From Lampris incognitus (lineage: Eukaryota; Chordata; Actinopteri; Lampriformes; Lampridae): a stretch of 64,000 nt of DNA. The stretch's first letter is position 1. Every line of letters starts with the position of its first letter. The stretch spans positions 56,080,856 to 56,144,855 of the forward strand of contig NC_079215.1 in assembly GCF_029633865.1 (NCBI RefSeq). Reading direction: 5' to 3'. Shown one piece after another: positions 11,796 through 22,400 of this stretch. The position numbers and the translations under genes were made by a program. The notes under the pieces were generated by a model that did not search any database, was not told the origin of the DNA, and saw only the letters and a list, made by a program, of their open reading frames with translations.

Positions 11796-12258
11796 CATCT
11801 GTGTGTGAGTGCAGAGCCTGATTGGGCTGAAGAGTATTCTTCATCGTCTGACCACTAGAGGTCAACAGCAGTCATCTTAATTAAGAAGGAGGCAACGAGT
11901 TCTTACTCTGCAATGTCAGAAGAGACCGTTTTCACAGCTCCACAAGTCATTGTAGATTTAACGTCAGGATAATGAGTCAGCTCAGGTTTAGACTGACAAT
12001 GAACCTTGTCAGGGAGAATTACAGAGAAATGTGTGAGAGCTTTACAGGCTGAACACAAAGCAGCCATCAGGGCAGAGGGTGAGTAACTTACCCCGTGGTG
12101 GATACTCAGAGAAGCTCTCCACACACAAGGGCCTGCTGGGAAACATACCCACTATGGCCGCATCCCCGGACTTTCGCGACTTGGGGTTTCCCTCAAGCTT
12201 GTTACCACAACGACGGTGAATCTTCTCCTCGAGCTCAGTGACTCTGCAGTCGGTGAGT
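11796..12258. repeat. Duplicated flank, block B copy
   Basis: Aligns almost base for base with 4911-5362. Differences are scattered substitutions (for example gattgggctg against gattgggttg). Confidence 0.87.
12092..12255 (-). other. Exon-like open segment (block B), function unknown
   Basis: Minus-strand frame [18 protein letters not shown], then [18 protein letters not shown] and [15 protein letters not shown], ending at a GTAAGT donor starting at 12091. Open in both duplicate copies, with the [10 protein letters not shown] and [10 protein letters not shown] parts unchanged. The upstream side runs straight into a SINE remnant, so no acceptor is evident. Not identified. Confidence 0.35.
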
Positions 12259-12370
12259 GACGGCCCGGCGGCCTGTCCAGGGTGTCTCCCCGCCCGCCGC
12301 CCAGTGACTGCTGGGATCGGCTCCAGCTTCCCCGCGACCCTGAGAGCAGGGTAAGGGGAATGGATGGTGT
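12259..12370 (+). mobile_element. SINE type 1 remnant
   Basis: Only the 3' part (ggcctgtccagggtgtct to gcagggtaaggggaatggatgg) remains, at the position where block A has a longer SINE. A shared insertion with internal loss fits best. Confidence 0.8.
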
Positions 12371-12585
12371 GCAGTGTGGCAATCCAGAACGGGGGCATAG
12401 CCAGCGCTTATCTGGCCAGGGTGGCTCAAAATGATGACCCGGGGAACAGTATCGTTTTACACATGTGTAGCACATGTATAGGAACAGGCCCGTAGCTACA
12501 CAAACGCACACGTGCACCCATGACATTTAAGATGGAAAATGTCTAGGCACTGAATAAACTAAACAGGCATGTTATAAGGTGTCCC

Positions 12586-12850
12586 TCACCGTGCTGTCAT
12601 GATTGATTGTTTCGTTGGTGAGATGGCTGGGCAAGGGGTGACCGGCGAGCAAGCGGCAACGCTTGGGAGAGAGATCCCTCCTCTGTTGCCCCCCCTGAGG
12701 GCTCTCCCTCTATCTTCTCCCTGTTAGAGGTTTCTTTAGGGAGCTATTCCTTATCTGATGCGAGGGTCTAAGGACAGGATGTTGTGCTGCTGTAAAGCCC
12801 CTTGAAGCAAATGTGTAATTGGCGATATTGGGCTATACAATATGACAGAA
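12586..12850 (+). mobile_element. LINE 3' end-like fragment
   Basis: Contains ctgatgcgagggtctaagga, taaagccccttgaagcaaat and ggcgatattgggctatacaa, the sort of 3' terminal sequence seen at Rex1-like LINE ends (compare gatattgggctataatacat at 36543). No coding part. Confidence 0.55.
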
Positions 12851-12870
12851 GACCTAAGAAGAAGGAAGAC

Positions 12871-12929
12871 GTGGCCCTGTGATGGTCCTGGTGGCCTGTC
12901 CAGGGTGTCTCCCCGCCTGCCGCCCTGGA
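12871..12929 (+). mobile_element. SINE type 1 fragment
   Basis: Short piece: ggccctgtgatgg to ctccccgcctgccgccc. Confidence 0.7.
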
Positions 12930-13540
12930 AGCACACTACCGGCCATGTTTAACGCGCTCGCTTTCATATGGTCCTTCTTAACTGACCTTACCTGGAAATT
13001 GTATTGTGAGTCCAAAAAGCGTCGCGCTTACAATGACTATACGCAAGAGTGTCACTTCCAGATGAAGGTGCCTGCAGACAGCAGCACTCACCCAGTAGCA
13101 ATGGGTTAATTCAGTGGTATACTCAGTTAATTTAATGGTATATTAACCCTTTCATATCCCACCGCCAATAAATATAGACCCTGCTTGCATCAGTAGATGA
13201 ACGACAAAATAAGCAATGATTTGACCTGAGGTTTGGATGAGTAACAACGGTATCTCTAAAACAACAAAATGAGGATTAAAAAAAGGAAATAATTACATTT
13301 TAATGTCTTTTATTAGTGAGGGAAATTGTTTACTTGTCAAACGCCTATTATGGTGGTCTGGGCCAGGCTGAGCTGTTTTCACTGTTTTCTGCACAAAGCT
13401 GCAACGTCCAAATTCAAGTTTAACTTTGACGCGTGAATAAAATGAAAATATTATGCTCGCTCTCTCTTTCTTAAAACAAAGGACACAAGGACACACTATC
13501 CCCCCCAACCCCCCCCCCCCCACTAAAGCGCTTCATAGAC
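12930..13540. other. Unassigned intergenic stretch
   Basis: No gene recognised. A poly-C run lies at about 13509-13520. Confidence 0.5.
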
Positions 13541-14760
13541 TATGTACACAGAATTCATCCAGAATATACACAATATACAGTACACGATAACTCAACAAGG
13601 TAAGGTGTATATGGGTGTGTCAGCTGTTCAGCAACCTGACTGCCTGTGGAAACTGTTACTGAGACGGGTGGTGTGTGATTTGATGCCCCGATAACATGTT
13701 TTAGATGGAAGGAGAGAGAACAGAACATGAGCGGGGTGGCTGGTGTCCTTAATGATGTTTTGGGCTTTCCTTTTGCAGCGAGTGGTGTAAATATTATGAA
13801 GTTGTGGTAGTTCCATGCCAATGATTTTTGATGCTGTCTTTAGTCCTTTGCAGCAGTCTGCAGTCCTGAGCAGTCAGGTTGCCAGACCACACTGTGATAC
13901 AGCCTGTCAACACACGCTCCATGCTACTGCCATAAAAGCTCATAAGAGCTGTGGTACTCATACCAAAACTCTTGACATACCTCAGACAGGGTGCAGTTGG
14001 TGTTGAGAGACCACGTGAGGGTGACTGTGATGTGTAAACAGAGAAATTTAAAACTGTCCACAATTTCAACAGATGACCCATTGATGGAAATAGGAATGTG
14101 ATTTCCTCTGATCTTTCTAAAACGTCAACTATGATTTATTTTGTCTTACTCCCATTTACAGAGAGATTGTTATGGTGGCACCATATGGTTAAATCTTCCT
14201 CTTCCCTCCTATAGGCCCTCCCATCACTGTCGCTTATTAGTCCAATCACTGTGGTGTCATCTGCAAAGTAATGATGCTATTGTTGTCATATTTGGCAACA
14301 CAGACGTGTGTAAACAGACTGTAAAATAGGGGACTGAGATAGCAGCCCTGAGGTACACCGGTCCTAAGAACTAATGTAGATGAGTATGTTTTACTTATTC
14401 TCACAGTCTGGGGCCTGCCTGTCAGGAAATCAAATAGCCAGTTACAGATAGAGTTGTCCAGACCAAGACCTCTGAGTTTCAACACCAGTTTGGATGGTAA
14501 AATTGTATTAAAAGCAGAGCTATAATCAATAAACAACATTCTGACAGGTGTTTTCCTTATCAAGGTGTACTAAAGCAGTATGCAAAACAAGCGAGATAGC
14601 GTCATCTACAGATGTGTTGGAACAGTAGGGAAACTGTAATGAGTCAAGGGTAACCGGAATATTACATTTTATATATGATATTACCAATCTTTCCAGAGAC
14701 TTCATAATAACAGAGGTCAAAGCAACAGGTCGGTAATCAACATGAAAACAAACCACAAGG
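13541..14760 (-). mobile_element. L2-clade LINE, decayed
   Basis: Minus-strand fragments in order: [76 protein letters not shown] and NIYTTRCKRKAQNIIKD. This is the same clade as the nested pair at 945-3548. Frameshifts separate every fragment. Confidence 0.82.
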
Positions 14761-14870
14761 CGAAAACGGCTTGTAGTGAGTCGCCATAGTATGGCGCCAT
14801 CTTCGATCTCATCCCCATCGATCTCATCAAAATCAGGTAATTGATGAATATTTTTGGTGCCATCAACAAA

Positions 14871-14906
14871 ATCAAGTGTCCCAGGTGAGGACCTGGGACA
14901 CTTGAT
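14871..14906. repeat. Perfect 16-bp inverted repeat (hairpin)
   Basis: Arms atcaagtgtcccaggt (14871-14886) and its exact reverse complement (14891-14906) flank a 4-bp loop, gagg. Confidence 0.9.
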
Positions 14907-15248
14907 GAAAGGCCATTGACATACATATGTTCATCTTTTTCGTCCACGAAAATAAACTGGGCCGAGTAGTGTTTAGCCTCCTCTTTCGCCCTCTGAGCAG
15001 ACGGGGTAGGTAGAGGTGAAAAGCCAGTCTCTGTCGGCAAAAAGAGAAGTGTTGACCCCCCCACAATGGAAACTTCTGTTTTATCAAATTAGAAGCAGGC
15101 GGTCCCAAGTATGGATCTCTGTGTAACTCAGTGAGCACTCGAGCCCAGGCTCTCACCAATCAGCTCTTAGAAATAAAACAAAAAGAGGCAAGAAAGCACT
15201 TATGGAGGTACAAAAACCAATGCTGTAAACTGAAATACAGGAGACTTT

Positions 15249-15249
<1 letters not shown>
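14907..15249. other. Unassigned, overlapping open frames
   Basis: Minus-strand frames here include AKEEAKHYSAQFIFVDEKDE and LTELHRDPYLGPPASNL. They look protein-like but overlap one another in different frames and match nothing I recognise. Possibly an old element's open frame with frameshifts. Confidence 0.3.

Positions 15250-15286
<37 letters not shown>
15250..15286. repeat. (TA)n microsatellite
   Basis: About 18 TA units. Confidence 0.95.
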
Positions 15287-15288
<2 letters not shown>

Positions 15289-15579
15289 TGAACTGAAGTT
15301 ATATTATATTGTGTAGTCATGAAAATAACTGAAAGGCCCAGTCTGTGATTTATTGGACCAAATATAAGTGATATATGTTTACATACATAAACTACTGGTT
15401 TTTCAAAACCCGATTATGTTAAGACACCAACGGCTTATATTGAAATGTGTGATACATTGAGTTCAATCCCAGAGCCCAACTGTGTCCTCAGATACATCCC
15501 GGTGTGGTGCGCATCAGTCCTCGGTCAATGAAGAGTTTAACAGCACCGTATATCCCTGTCCATCTGAATCAGAAGCAGA

Positions 15580-15920
15580 ATCACAAACACGTTATTTGTC
15601 GTTTCATTTCATGCACTTGTGCACATGAAATGAAACAAAACATTGTTTCAAGCTAGCAGTTAGCTTAGCCTGCCCCGCTTCCACGTCCTATCAGACCGCC
15701 CTCGGTGTTACCTCTTCGGGCAAAGCTCCAGGCAGGGCCGTGGTCCCTGGGCCCACAGGACGCAGCAGACCAGCTCTCCCAGCCGATCCAGCGCCAGCTC
15801 TCCCAGCCATCAAACGAAGACAAACTTAGACGCAGACTTGGACAAAGACACTGCATGGACGGTACTGGGTGAGGCCGCCGCAAACGTGAATTTGCGCCGC
15901 CATCTTCCCACACCGGAAGC
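15580..15920 (-). mobile_element. 'Element X' retroposon, reverse copy
   Basis: Reverse-complement match to the plus copies at 29822, 30510, 33004 and 61127. It shares tagcagttagcttagcctgc, ccctcggtgttacctcttcg and the 5' end aagatggcggc (seen here as gccgccatctt). The 3' end has inverted arms gtttcatttcatg / catgaaatgaaac around 15600-15637. No protein recognised. Family name unknown to me. Confidence 0.7.
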
Positions 15921-16572
15921 GGAAAACAAGGACAACCATTCACACCAGTCCACCCGGAATTGGTACAAGATGTGTCAAATTACAAAAATAAGTTATATAA
16001 TTGGACATAACGATGAATAACTTCTTCACACACTGATATTTCACCCCTCACGCACATTGATGTCGTGTGATTATATTGTACTAAGGATGAACATCTCATT
16101 GGTGAAATCCTCCTTTTGAGCTCAGATGAATGAATTTGAGTGAGGAAGGCTGGGGCTATATGCAACCACAACACCGAAATGAGCAAAGTAAAGGAGAAAT
16201 CAAGTTTCTTGAAAAACAAGGTTTGGGGTTTATTGTGCCATAATTACAGTGAAATATTGCAAAAAAAAAAAAACAAAACTTCAGACTTTTGCTTCCCCAG
16301 TAAAGAGACATAATAAAACAATGTATGACACAAGAGCACAACCCAGCGACTCGTTCTGTGGTTCTCAAACAATAACGGTCTGTATGCCAACAGACGTCCA
16401 TGGTGCAAATAGTCCCAAGTGTTGCTCTGACACAGGGTTTCTGCTCTCTGGTCTGGTGGCTGCAGGCAAGGAGACCGTGGCCAAGCAAGAGAAATGACCA
16501 CTAGGCTGTGTATGGAGACTACACTTACAAGAGCTGGAGGGGGAAATATGCTTGTTTAAATGTCGGTGGTCG
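15921..16572. other. Unassigned intergenic stretch
   Basis: Includes a run of A at 16260-16272. No gene or known repeat recognised. Confidence 0.5.
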
Positions 16573-16995
16573 GGGGTGTCCGGGTAGCGTAGCGGTCTAC
16601 TGTGTTGCCTACCAACATGGGATTGTTGGTTCGAATCCCCCGTGTTGCCTCCGGCTTGGTCGGCAGACACAATTGGCTGTGTCTGCGGGTGGGAAGCCGG
16701 ATGTGGGTATGTGTCCTGGTCGCTGCACTAGCGCCTCCTCTGGTCGGTCGGGGCACCTGTTCGGGGGGGAGGGGCAATAGTGTGAACCTCCCACGTGCTA
16801 CGTCCCACTGGTGAAACTCCTCACTGTCAGGTGAAAAGAAGCAGCTGGCGACTCCACATGTCTCGGGGGAGGCATGTGGTAGTTTGCAGCCCTCCCCAGA
16901 TCGGCAGAGGGGGTGGAGCAGAGACCGGGACGGCTCAGAAGAGTGGGGGTAATTGGCCGCATACAATTGGGGAGAAAAGAAAAGGGGAGGGGGAT
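16573..16995 (+). mobile_element. tRNA-derived SINE, type 2
   Basis: The head gggtgtccgggtagcgtagc and B-box-like ggttcgaatcccccgtg give a tRNA-like 5' region. The body has gtgtcctggtcgctgcacta and gaggcatgtggtagtttgca; the tail is attggggagaaaagaaaagg. Five more copies, all reversed, lie in rin2 introns. Confidence 0.88.
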
Positions 16996-17279
16996 CCAAA
17001 AATAAATGTAGGTGGACCATGTTCATAAGATAATGGGCAGTATTTGCCTTGTGTCACCACATGATGCTTGTTTTGCACATGTTTGTGCAGTTTGTCATAT
17101 GAAACCGAAGCTCGTCAGAGTCACCCAGAGACTTCCTATCACAGAGACAGTTTAACATCACTCCTCATGGTCAGCTTCGAGATTTTCATAACGGAAACTA
17201 GAAACAACATTTGGGGGGGGGGGGGGGTTCTCAGAAATGACGGGTACGAACCAAGGCACTACAGAGAAATATCAATTCA

Positions 17280-17281
<2 letters not shown>

Positions 17282-17338
<57 letters not shown>
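17282..17338. repeat. (TA)n microsatellite
   Basis: About 28 TA units, shortly after a G run at 17212-17228. Confidence 0.95.
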
Positions 17339-17341
<3 letters not shown>

Positions 17342-18430
17342 TTTAAGCTGTTACTTTTGGATAAAAAGATGGCATTTGAATATATAAATATTTCTTCATA
17401 AAAGCAAGAGTTACAATCGACCAGCAATTGTACAAAAAAAAAACCTTTTAACAAATGGGAAATCATTTCTATGACAAAAGTTAATACACATTGATATTAA
17501 ATAATAGTTAAACAGTTGATTGAGTACATCAAATGCTGATAATGGATTAAATGTAAGGCGCGGAGTCCTCTTCATTTTGAGGGATGTGACGTGGATAACA
17601 GATAATAAACAGTCGCATACATATCAGCATGGCCAGATTATCAGCACACATCTCCAAATAAAACTGGACAAAAAAACAACTTCACCTCCTCATAGCCCCA
17701 GTTCACTTCCCAAAAACCCTACACATAAGCCTCTGTATACAACATCTGATAACAACTCCATCCCCATCATCCCCATCCCACATACTGCTGACAAACCAAC
17801 CAATCAGACTTGGGCCGGTTTGTAAACGCCTTTAACCTACCTAGTTTAATCGGCTAAGGCCAGTGTGTTGTCTTTCTACCTGGTGGTCTACCATGCTGGA
17901 CTCTACCGGTTACCCAAGTCACATGGGTCACAGTGTCTTGCTGCCCCCATACTAAGCGGGCAATTCAGAGGAGGATCATCATTATGTGCTTTTTCCCCCT
18001 GGAAATAAGAAAAAGCATAGTCTCGTCTCGTTTCCTGTCGAACGTGTCATGAGGGCAGCCAGTTCCACCACTCCAAGCCCGTGCCAACAGGTTTCCAGCC
18101 CAAAGAAATGTTTACCAATGGTCTCGTAAGTGCTTGTTGACGACAATTCAAACCTAACATACTAACGATACAATCCAAGTCACATTCTCTTTAGGACTAC
18201 CAGAGTGTTATTTTATGTGAACAAAATCTACCTACTGAACAATATAGTATAACCTTTATGTGCAACTCCTATTTGACTAGGTTCTGAAAGAATGCTGTCT
18301 TCCCCAGGCATTTAAATGAAACAATGACCATCTCACCTTCATCCACTTGATCATTCTTCTCAACAACAACAACAAAAGAAAGTATCAGCAAAGACAATCT
18401 CAAAATCTGTCTTCAGTTTTGTATTACAAT
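17339..18430. other. Unassigned stretch downstream of rin2
   Basis: No coding sequence or known repeat recognised. It may include distal rin2 3' UTR, but no poly(A) signal could be assigned. Confidence 0.45.
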
Positions 18431-19008
18431 CCAGGGGCCTCGTTCATCAAACGTTCGTAAGCACAAACTTGTTCCTACACACCCATGGCTTTTTTTAGCT
18501 CTCAAAATTGTCTGACAGCCAGCCAGAGGCAAGGCCTGATGGTTATCTGCAATTCCTTCCCCCTAACATCTGTTGTCTACCTCTTGCAGCGAGCAATCAC
18601 CCGGGCTCGCAGAGACGTCACCGACTGGCGTCTAAATACAGGGGTTACCAGGGTCTACACGGACCTCTCAGACAAACCCCGGGGCTCAGAAATTCTATGG
18701 GTGTGCAGGAACAAATTTGTACCTACGAAGCGTTATACCATTCTGAATCCCACGGCACTTCTAGGCAAGACACACCCCGCGTAGCATCCAGGCGCCAGGA
18801 TTCTAGGAAGACCCGCCCAGTACTCTGCCTCTGATTGGCTAACCTTAACCTTAACCCTAACCTTAACCAACGTAACCATCGGAGGCAACGAGTACTGGCC
18901 AATCTGGCCAGTCCAAGCGCTTGAATGCTACGCGGGGCGTGTCTTGCCTAGAAGTGCCGTGGGATTCATAATAAAGCGCCTAAGAATGAGCGATGAATGA
19001 GGCCCCAG
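18431..19008. mobile_element. Composite foldback element with telomere-like apex
   Basis: Outer ends ggggcctcgttcatc (18433) and gatgaatgaggcccc (18991-19005) are inverted. Inside are two palindromic modules. In the first, arms near 18449-18488 pair with 18695-18732. In the second, arms 18745-18787 pair with 18926-18968 with one mismatch, and pairing continues more weakly inward. The apex of the second is a (CCTTAA)/(CCCTAA)-type run at 18842-18868. No transposase is seen, so this is a non-autonomous DNA element or nested pair. Confidence 0.75.
18842..18868. repeat. Telomere-like CCTTAA/CCCTAA run
   Basis: Units accttaaccttaaccctaa then ccttaacc. One unit is the exact vertebrate telomere hexamer; the others are one-base variants. 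Confidence 0.8.
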
Positions 19009-19140
19009 ATGTCCTCAAATCCGACTCAGAAAATCACACATTTTAAAGTCCAAAGTGTTGAAACACTTATACCATGAAATATAACTATTGTTTACAATAA
19101 AGTACAGTACAACTTACTAAGGTCCTATCCCCCCCATAGC

Positions 19141-19464
19141 TCAAGTAGAAGGGCAGTTTCCGTTGTGCAGGTCTGCGGGGATATGGAGGTTCAGGTTGGG
19201 CACCCTCCTGTAGACAAAGTGGAAAGTGTGTCTGTTGGGGCGGCTGTGGATCTCCGCTTTGATTCGCTGCGGGTGCGTGTCGGCGGCTAGCTGCTGACTC
19301 GTCTCCTGAGCGAGCAGAAACAGCGCATAGTTTTCAGGGTCGGGGATGTTGAATTTGAAGGCACAGAGTGAGCAGACTTCTTCTGTGGTGGAGTAAGGAT
19401 GAACCACCAGGGTTTTGGCCGTGCAGCCCGTATCCCCTTCCTGTAGAGCTACACGCAGATAGTT
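19141..19464 (-). CDS. rin2: rin2 terminal exon: Ras-association domain and stop
   Basis: Acceptor ACAACAG, then 107 codons and TGA at 19143-19141. NYLRVALQEGDTGCTAKTL, VCSLCAFKFNIPDPENYALF and HSRPNRHTFHFVYRRV are the RIN-family RA (Ras-association) domain, which binds GTP-loaded Ras. The last 16 or so residues diverge, as in other RIN2 proteins. No clear minus-strand AATAAA was found just downstream, so the 3' UTR end is undefined; a palindromic repeat begins about 130 bp away. Confidence 0.95.
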   Translation of the reverse strand, partial: NYLRVALQEGDTGCTAKTLVVHPYSTTEEVCSLCAFKFNIPDPENYALFLLAQETSQQLAADTHPQRIKAEIHSRPNRHTFHFVYRRVPNLNLHIPADLHNGNCPST

Positions 19465-22400
19465 CTGTTGTGAAGAACAAAACAGCTCTCATTAAAATGC
19501 TGCGGTTTGGTCCATGTCCAGCAACCATGCTGGCAGGTATGCCACAACACAATGCAAATGAAATGTAAACAACGACAGAGGAATTTAAAAGTCATGCGAG
19601 CGAGTTGCACTTTAGCCTTACATAGTCGCATGCTGTTATAGCCACAAAGGAAAAGTCTTTTACCAGGAAAAGTCTGTTACTTGATTCTGTCCATAAAGAA
19701 AGCCAACAATGGTAAATTAAGTTTGGTATCCAGACGGTGAAATAATACTCTATACACTGGGTTTTACACACACACATACGCACACACAACATGGCCAAAA
19801 GTATGTGGATACCTGAACATCACACCCAGACGTGCTTCTTGAGCACTTCGTTCCAAAAGCATCAGCATTAATATGGAGCTTGGCGGCACAGTTGCGCAGT
19901 GGTTAGTTCCACTGCCTCACAGTGAGAAGGTCCTGGGTTCGAGCCCCGGGGTAGTCCATCCTGGGTCGTCCTCTGTGTGGAGTTTGCATGTTCTCCCCGT
20001 GTCTGTGTGTGTGGGTTTCCTGCGGGGGCTCTGGTTTCCTCCCACAGTCCAAAGACATGTAGGTCAGGTGAATCGGCCATACTACATTGTCCCTAGGTAC
20101 GAATGTGTGTGTGTGTGTGTGTGTGTGTGTTGGCCCTGTGTGATGGTCTGGCGACCTGTCCAGGATGTCTCCCCGCCTACCGCCCAATGACTGCTGGGAT
20201 AGGCTCCAGCATCACCGCAACCCTGAGAGCAGGATAATTGGTTCGGATAATGGATGGATGGATGGATTATATGGAGTTGAGCCTCCACTCTTCTGGGAAG
20301 GCTTTCCACTAGATTTTGGGACATGGCTCCCATTCAGCCACAAGAGCCTTAGTGAGGTCGGACACTGATGTTGAGGAGAAGGCCTGGCTTGCAGTCAACA
20401 TTCCAATTCATCACAAAGATACTGGATGGGGTGGAGGGTCAGGGCTCTGTGCAGCCCAGTCAAGTTCTTCTGCACCAAACCCAGCTAACCATGTCTTTAT
20501 GGACCTCACTTTGTGCAGGAGGGCACTATCATGCTGAAACAGGAAAGGGCCTTCCCCAAAACTGTTGCCATAAAGTTGAAAGCACACAGTTCTCTAGAAT
20601 GTCAATGGAAATGGGAGGGAACACACCGGAATGCCGTTCCGGAAGTAGAAGTTGAGAGGAAATGGGATTCTCGTTCAGATTTCCAAAATCTATTTAATGT
20701 TTTTATAGGGACAGCTCTTTTACAGTTTCTAAAGCGTGTTCATGAAACCAATATTATTTATTGTGCTTGAACGCACCACAAATCCAGCTAGAGCCGATAC
20801 AGGGAAGGTGTGATACTGCAGGCCAGAGTCCCTGGAACCAGTCCTCTCCGTAGCGTTTCTGTGTCCGCGTCCTCGTCGCTAGCGGCCACATGTATGTCGA
20901 GAAACTTGTTGAAATTGATGGTGGTGGTTCGCTTTCTAATAACCTCAGACGTTGGTGGTGTCTCTGTCAAATCTAGTCTAGTTAATGCAACGTTAATCTG
21001 ATTATCTGACGATTCATTTTGAGTGTCCTAGTGTTACTACAACGCTGCACTAAGTGGAATTGATCCGAACTACTTATAAAGACATCTTTTAATATGTTAA
21101 AATACAAATCAAAACCAATGATTCACTCAGGGAAATTGTGATAAGAGCCATATAAAAATATTCTAAGTTTGTCTTAATTTGAAAAATGAATAAATAAATA
21201 ATAAAAACCATTAAGGAACAGCTTGGATGCAGGCAATTTTTTTTTCTTAATGCAATGCAGAGCTATTCAATGGTCAAGTATATGCATGGGATTGATATTA
21301 ATAACTTTAATGTACTCCAGTGTGCATGCACCTTGTGTGTATTATCTAGGAAAATACTAATGAACGCTTAACATTGTCAAATAAATCCAACCATTTTGTA
21401 TATATTGTACTGTATGTTGTACGTATACTGGTATGCTCTGTCATGTCCATCTATCTCAGGCATGTATGTAAGTAACCTGCTAACATCTATTTCAGCATCT
21501 CTGATATATTCTCTTCACCATTGCACTTTATCACCTCTTGTTTCACCTGTATAAGTCAATCCTTGTGTATATATCTGAAGATTGTTGTGTTGTTATTCTA
21601 TGTTAAGTACACTGAGAGAGCCACAAAACCGGAGTCAAATTCCATGTATGTGCAAACCTACATGGCCAATAAACATGATTCTGATTCTGATACAAGTATC
21701 AGATCCAGACTCGGTATCGGCAGATACTCAGTTTTTAATGACTCAGATCGGGATCGGGGCAAAAAAAAAAAAAAAAAAACCCAACTCAAAACTTGAGAGG
21801 GGAACTGAGGAGACAGAATGCAGTGGAAAGGAGATAGCATGAGAGCAGCAGAGCAGAGAATAGCAGAACATGTTTTTGGAAGCTGACTAAGCAGTGTCAT
21901 CAAGTCCACCCATCCATCAAATTATCCAAACCGCTTATCCTGCTCTCAGGGTCGTGGGGATGCTGGAGCCTATCCCAGCAGTCATTGGGCGGCAAGCGGA
22001 GAGACACCCTGGACAGGCCGCCAGGCCGCCATACACACACATTCACACCTAGGGACAATTTAGTACGGCCGATTCACCTGACCTACATGTGTTTGGACTG
22101 TGGGAGGAAACACAGACACGGGGAGAACATGCAAACTGCACACAGAGGGTGACCTGGGACGACCCCCCCAAGGCTGGAATACCCCAGGGCTCAAACCCAG
22201 GACCTTCTTGCTGTGAGGAGTCTGCGCTAACCACTGTGCCACCATGCCGCCCCATCAAGTCTCCACCGTCATCAAGTCAGTCATTAATAAAATCAAGGGG
22301 AAAATATAGCCGCAAGCGGCGATTAACGGGGTCCAAGCAGTGTTGCAGCGGTTTTTGAGATATTGACAAGTGTCAGTTGTAGCGCCCCCTATGGACGAAA

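Noticed and set aside
8739..11858. Many open frames such as GSPGHNVLVHLCVC over the minisatellite
   Set aside because: They arise from the tandem unit itself in several frames on the plus strand; no independent coding signal.
19920..19960. Possible tRNA gene (B-box gggttcgagccccgg)
   Set aside because: Part of a SINE head; no complete cloverleaf, and the same head recurs with SINE bodies at many places.
20788..20970. 60-codon minus frame (TSEVIRKRTTTINFNKFLDI)
   Set aside because: Short, no splice sites or homology recognised; lies in a compound insertion.
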